From Streptomyces sp. A0958 (GTDB taxonomy: Bacteria; Actinomycetota; Actinomycetes; Streptomycetales; Streptomycetaceae), in contig NZ_SSBK01000024.1 of NCBI RefSeq assembly GCF_004795035.1, positions 43,369-107,368 of the forward strand: DNA of 64,000 nucleotides. Reading direction: 5' to 3'. The notes under the pieces were generated by a model that was given only the letters and a program-made list of their open reading frames with translations, had not been told where the DNA came from and ran no database searches. Of this stretch, positions 61,277-64,000 are shown piece by piece. The translations under genes were made by a program, and so were the position numbers. Numbering within the stretch: position 1 is the first letter of the stretch; every line of letters starts with the position of its first letter.

Positions 61277-62083
61277 CTACGCCGCAGAGCGGAACGCGGG
61301 CAGATAGCCGCCCGACTGCCCCTCGGGCTTGGGGTGGTACGAGTCGTAGACGGGGATCGAGAGGCTGTGCAGCCACGGGTCGCCGGAGCACAGCTCGTGC
61401 CCGGTGAACTCGTCCGCGACCCCGGCGAAGGTGAGCCCGGCGTTCGCGGCCTGCTTGGCGATGACGCCGTTCAGCACGTCGGACGCGTTGTTGATGGCCG
61501 TGCGCTCCTTGTCGGAGAGCCCGGCGACGCAGCTTCCGCCGACCTTGTAGAAGCGCGGGTAGCCCAGCACCACGACGTGCGCCTGCGGGGCCTTGGAGTG
61601 GATGGAGTCGTACAGCGAACCCAGTCCGGACGGCAGGGTGTTGTTCATCTTCCCGACGGCCGCGTCCACGGCCGCGAGGCAGGCCGACTCGCCGGACAGC
61701 ACACAGTCCTGCATGACGTCGGCGAACCCGACGTCATTACCGCCCGCCGTGACGCTCACCAGCGAGGTGGACGAGCTCAGCGCCCCGAGCTGGCCACTGG
61801 CCACGGTGCTCGTGGTGGCGCCCGAACAGGCGACGAAAGCGAATGAGGAAGGGGAGTTCGCCTCAGCCCAGAGGTAGGGGTAAGCCTTGGTGCTGCGACG
61901 GCAGTCACCGCTGTCGGAAATGTAGCTTCCCGCGCCGACGCCGGACGAGTACGAGTCGCCCAGGGCGACGTACCCGCCGGCGGCGGCCGAGGAGGATGCC
62001 GAAGCCGGCTGGGCCACGCCCAGAGCGGCTGCGGCGGCGAGGAGCAGAGTGGATGCGGACGCCCAGAATCTCCGTACTGACAT
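61277..62083 (-). CDS. Secreted SGNH/GDSL hydrolase
   Basis: A 268-residue exported esterase/lipase. Signal MSVRRFWASASTLLLAAAAA ends near ASASS. Catalytic blocks: GDSYSSGVGAG (Ser), TAGGNDVGF (Asn) and DSYHPKPEGQSGGY (Asp/His). Six Cys probably form three disulfides (GDCRRSTKAYPY, VACSGATT, DCVLSGESAC, GSCVAGL, ELCSGD) as in Streptomyces lipases of this type. ATG 62083, with the promoter upstream in an 800-base gap. Confidence 0.92.
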   Translation of the reverse strand: MSVRRFWASASTLLLAAAAALGVAQPASASSSAAAGGYVALGDSYSSGVGAGSYISDSGDCRRSTKAYPYLWAEANSPSSFAFVACSGATTSTVASGQLGALSSSTSLVSVTAGGNDVGFADVMQDCVLSGESACLAAVDAAVGKMNNTLPSGLGSLYDSIHSKAPQAHVVVLGYPRFYKVGGSCVAGLSDKERTAINNASDVLNGVIAKQAANAGLTFAGVADEFTGHELCSGDPWLHSLSIPVYDSYHPKPEGQSGGYLPAFRSAA

Positions 62084-62366
62084 AACTGTCAGCCCTCCGA
62101 AGTGTGGGGGGTGGGTGGGGGGTTGAGTGAGCGTCCCCTGTTCTAGCAGCTACCGGTACCAGTCGGTAATGGCTCTACGAGAACCCGCCCGAATTACCCG
62201 AATAGTCGCTCGCGAGCCATAGCTTCGCGCGTAGATAAACCTACAACTCCCCCTGAAGTAAAGGTTTTACGACGATCGGCTCATCACTTCGCAGGCGAGT
62301 GGGGCGGCCTGCCCGACGGGAGGCACGCTGCGTACTGACGTCGCGTCACCACATCTCCGCCGTTCA
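62084..62366. other. Start of an 820-bp gene-poor gap
   Basis: Contains the GDSL gene promoter. AT-richer than usual around 62170-62270 (TAGATAAACC, AAGTAAAGGTTTTACG). No credible coding frame is visible; a TACCGGTACC palindrome lies near 62150. Confidence 0.4.
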
Positions 62367-62518
62367 CCAGATGGAGGGAAGTGAAAGCTCATCCGTATTC
62401 TTCGACGGACCGAACGGATACTCTCCGTTACATCTGGTCGGGGGAGGGGCCGTCCCGTTCAACGGGAACGGCCCGGGCGGCAGTGACGAGACCGGGTGGC
62501 GCTCCGGTCTCGTCACTG
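62367..62518 (+). promoter_or_regulatory. T-box-like structured leader (tentative)
   Basis: CCAGATG (62367) pairs with CATCTGG (62431) to close a stem-loop region. A GGCCGTCCCGTT hairpin follows, then a 15-base perfect stem CAGTGACGAGACCGG / CCGGTCTCGTCACTG (62481-62518) whose loop side carries GGGTGG. This order (specifier stem, small hairpin, GGGTGG bulge) resembles actinobacterial T-boxes such as that of ileS. The next ATG (62565, after GAGAGG) opens only a low-quality frame, and no synthetase follows, so it may be an orphan remnant or simply a terminator. Confidence 0.3.
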
Positions 62519-62850
62519 CCTCAAGGGCTGAGGGGCCACCAGAGACAGAGAGGTACCGCTCACGATGCAAGCCATCCTTCGTGCGACGGGCGTGGAGCTG
62601 TTCTACGGCTCACAAAGGGGGCGGCGACGACCTCCCCCTCCTCGCGAGCTGCACCGCCAGAACCCCGCGCACCGCCGCCCTGGCCTCACTTCCCCTCGCC
62701 CGCCGCCACGTCGACCCCGAACACATCCGATGCGACTGGCCAGGCAGCGCGACAGGACCCACAAACCCGGCTCCCCAACGGCCCCGGCTCCCAGAATGGG
62801 CCCGGCTCCCAGAAGGGGCCCGGAAACCACTCAGGGGCCCGGAAACCACT

Positions 62851-62886
62851 CAGGGGCCTGACCCGCTTTCGCGGATCAGGCCCCTG
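62851..62886. terminator. Terminator before the tRNA-Pro scar
   Basis: CAGGGGCCTGA and TCAGGCCCCTG around CCCGCTTTCGCGGA, a stable stem with a TTTC loop. Upstream copies of CCCGGAAACCACTCAGGGG repeat twice. Confidence 0.75.
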
Positions 62887-62903
62887 ACCTGGTCTTACGG
62901 CTG

Positions 62904-62945
62904 TCGGGGTGGCGGGATTTGAACCCACGACCTCTTCGTCCCGAA
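62904..62945 (-). other. tRNA-Pro 3'-half, att scar of an integrated element
   Basis: On the minus strand this is the anticodon loop (TTCGGGA, anticodon CGG), variable region, T arm (GGTTCAAATCC) and acceptor 3' strand (CACCCCGA) of tRNA-Pro. The 5' half is missing: similarity stops at 62945, exactly in the anticodon loop. A duplicated tRNA 3' end like this marks one end of an integrative element, the intact tRNA being restored at the other end, here expected to the right. Confidence 0.85.
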
Positions 62946-62966
62946 TGAGGGTCGGGCGGGATCGAC

Positions 62967-63070
62967 ACCTGCGAATCCTGTAAAACTGCAGGTCAGGTGA
63001 TTGGTCTGAAGTGGCGCGGAGAGGTTCCGGTTGGCCTCTGAGGGTAGATCATCTCCCAGGAATCTCCCAG
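62967..63070. promoter_or_regulatory. Possible integrase arm sites
   Basis: Next to the scar lie an inverted pair ACCTGC (62967) / GCAGGT (62988) and a direct repeat ATCTCCCAG at 63051 and 63062 with an 11-base period. Tyrosine-integrase att sites often carry such arm-type repeats; function is inferred from position. Confidence 0.35.
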
Positions 63071-63159
63071 CGAGGGGTGCAGTGCTCTCGAAGCCGTGGT
63101 TCCGAGCTGCGTAGCGCAAGTAAATTTGCTCGATTTTCTCTTTCGGCTGTGTTGCCCAG

Positions 63160-63873
63160 TCATCTGACGCACGAGAGCCCAGGGTTCCCGGCGGGAAGCA
63201 GCTTCACCTGTCCAGCCGGAACACGTAGTGGGCGGTCGGCGGCGGCGTTCCACAGGACCACGTTGCCTTCGGCGACGCCGAACGATAGGTAGGGGGTGCT
63301 TGGTACAAGCGTGCCACCCTGCTCGTTCAGGGCGTGAACCGAGACTGTGGGACGGACGCAGACCCAGTCCGCTGAAATACCGAAATACGGTGGGGCCTTG
63401 GTGTGATGAGTTGCTGCTCGTTTCAGCTTGTCGGCCGCATGCTGCGGTGACGCGAAGGTCCACTCGGCGGCTGTGAGCAAGCCAAGGGCGAGGAAGAGTG
63501 CGGCCAGGGTGCCAGCGGAGACGCTTCGCGGCCGTATGAAGTGAAAGTAGCGCAGGACGCCCCAAACTGCTGCTATGAACAGGATCGCCGCAAGGGTGGG
63601 CCACAGCAGTTTCACCGCCGAGATGAGCTGGTACGCCCCGCTGACCGCCGTCTCTTCCGGTGACAGAGACAGCTCGTCCGCATAGCCGTCCTGCAGGATC
63701 CTCCCGGTAAGGGGCAGCGCCGCCACGAGCAGTGTGGCGAGTAGGGGAAGCGCCGTCGCGGCCAGTATCTGCCATCGCCAGCGGCGCCCCAGCAGGATCA
63801 GACCAGTCACGTAGAAGCCGATTGCTGCCGTCGCCCAGGTGGACCGGGAGTCGACGCCGTCGAAGAGCCCAGG
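63160..63873 (-). pseudogene. Membrane-protein gene cut by an IS insertion
   Basis: Unknown family. The remaining 237 residues have helices at WATAAIGFYVTGLILLG, ILAATALPLLATLLVAALPL, LLWPTLAAILFIAAVWGVLR and AGTLAALFLALGLL, then a soluble C-terminal part with PYFGISADWVCVRP. The frame stays open upstream into the putative IS end without an ATG, and reads PGLFDGVDSRSTW at the junction, so the start was separated by the insertion. GTG 63810 could still give a shortened 216-residue protein. Lower GC than core genes. Confidence 0.65.
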
Positions 63874-64000
63874 TGAGGTTCCCCCGAGATGCGAAAGATG
63901 CTGACAGCGGGTCAGATGGGTGTCATGAGAGGAGCCCAGACGATGCCTGCCCCGAGAAAGTACCCGCTGGAGTTGCGTGAGCGTGCGGTCCGGATGTACC
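63874..64000 (+). mobile_element. IS3-family insertion sequence, left end (partial)
   Basis: Probable left end TGAGGTTCCCCCGAGATGCG at 63874, starting with the TG common to IS3 elements, followed 69 bases later by an OrfA start. Only this end is in view, so the matching terminal repeat and the target duplication cannot be checked. Confidence 0.65.
63943..64000 (+). CDS. IS3-family transposase OrfA (N-terminal fragment)
   Basis: Nineteen codons MPAPRKYPLELRERAVRMY, the usual start of the helix-turn-helix OrfA subunit of IS3-type transposases in Streptomyces, where DNA binding begins. It runs off the right edge. A GGAG lies nine bases before ATG 63943. Confidence 0.85.
   Translation, partial: MPAPRKYPLELRERAVRMY

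Noticed and set aside
62565..62861. 98-codon frame after the T-box-like leader
   Set aside because: After a plausible start (MQAILRATGVELFY) it becomes Arg/Pro repeats with no conservation signal; probably non-coding.
62895..63119. Minus-strand frame across the tRNA-Pro fragment
   Set aside because: Its C-terminus (GTKRSWVQIPPP) is only the translated tRNA 3' half.

Overview
The window looks like the core chromosome of a Streptomyces (or very close actinomycete). GC is very high with strong third-position G/C bias, and GTG starts and 4-base ATGA/GTGA overlaps are common. It carries the HspR-controlled dnaK-grpE-dnaJ-hspR operon, an HspR-controlled clpB, DasR-type operators before GH19 chitinases, an exact ParB-binding parS 14-mer, and many actinobacterial families (DUF2617, DUF3151, DUF5063, YIP1, SLATT). 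No species is assigned.

Layout. 1-1395: lower-GC gene for an unknown membrane protein, running off the left edge and carrying an apparent frameshift. 1709-3313: tRNA-Gly(CCC), a 57-aa zinc-ribbon-like gene, dcd and a phosphoribosyltransferase. 3435-7795 (minus): YIP1-type membrane protein, large membrane Fe-S oxidoreductase, sugar transferase. 7905-12273: heat-shock operon with three inverted repeats in its promoter. 12304-17067: accessory block between hspR and clpB, with four tandem paralogous LuxR-like regulators (minus) and a divergent pair encoding a 69-aa predicted exported peptide and a Rieske-like protein lacking cluster ligands. 17167-23411: PPOX protein, clpB, YbjN protein, a Phd-type toxin-antitoxin pair, aminotransferase. 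23547-32396: small exported or membrane proteins, spermidine-synthase-like protein, pyrE, fba, MalY-type lyase. 32555-35740: kynA-kynU-hydrolase operon (tryptophan to anthranilate). 35835-39114: two-component system and P450. 39262-41565: lipid-kinase-like gene and purA. 41644-43788: two GH19 chitinases behind near-identical dual DasR boxes. 43925-50076: extra DNA clamp, Ser/Thr kinase, GntR regulator, hypothetical and SLATT proteins. 50451-54767: ybaB, recR, DUF5063, ask-asd. 55064-62083: SigE-type sigma factor with coupled membrane protein, SURF1, S9 peptidase, methyltransferase, secreted GDSL hydrolase. 62904-64000: a tRNA-Pro 3'-half att scar, then lower-GC DNA with a membrane-protein gene cut by an IS3-family element at the right edge.

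How it fits together. Two HspR targets, the dnaK operon and clpB, carry HAIR operators and bracket the regulator and peptide block. That block is the best candidate for an undescribed system: an exported peptide, a cluster-less Rieske-like partner and four paralogous ligand-binding-type regulators around one divergent promoter with two inverted repeats. The chitinases are expected to answer to amino-sugars through DasR. The terminator after pyrE also contains a parS site. Many gene ends show short tandem duplications (38, 13, 45 and 66 bp), suggesting active slippage or recombination in intergenic DNA. Coordinates, motifs and repeats were read by eye; family names come from recognition of motifs, not searches.
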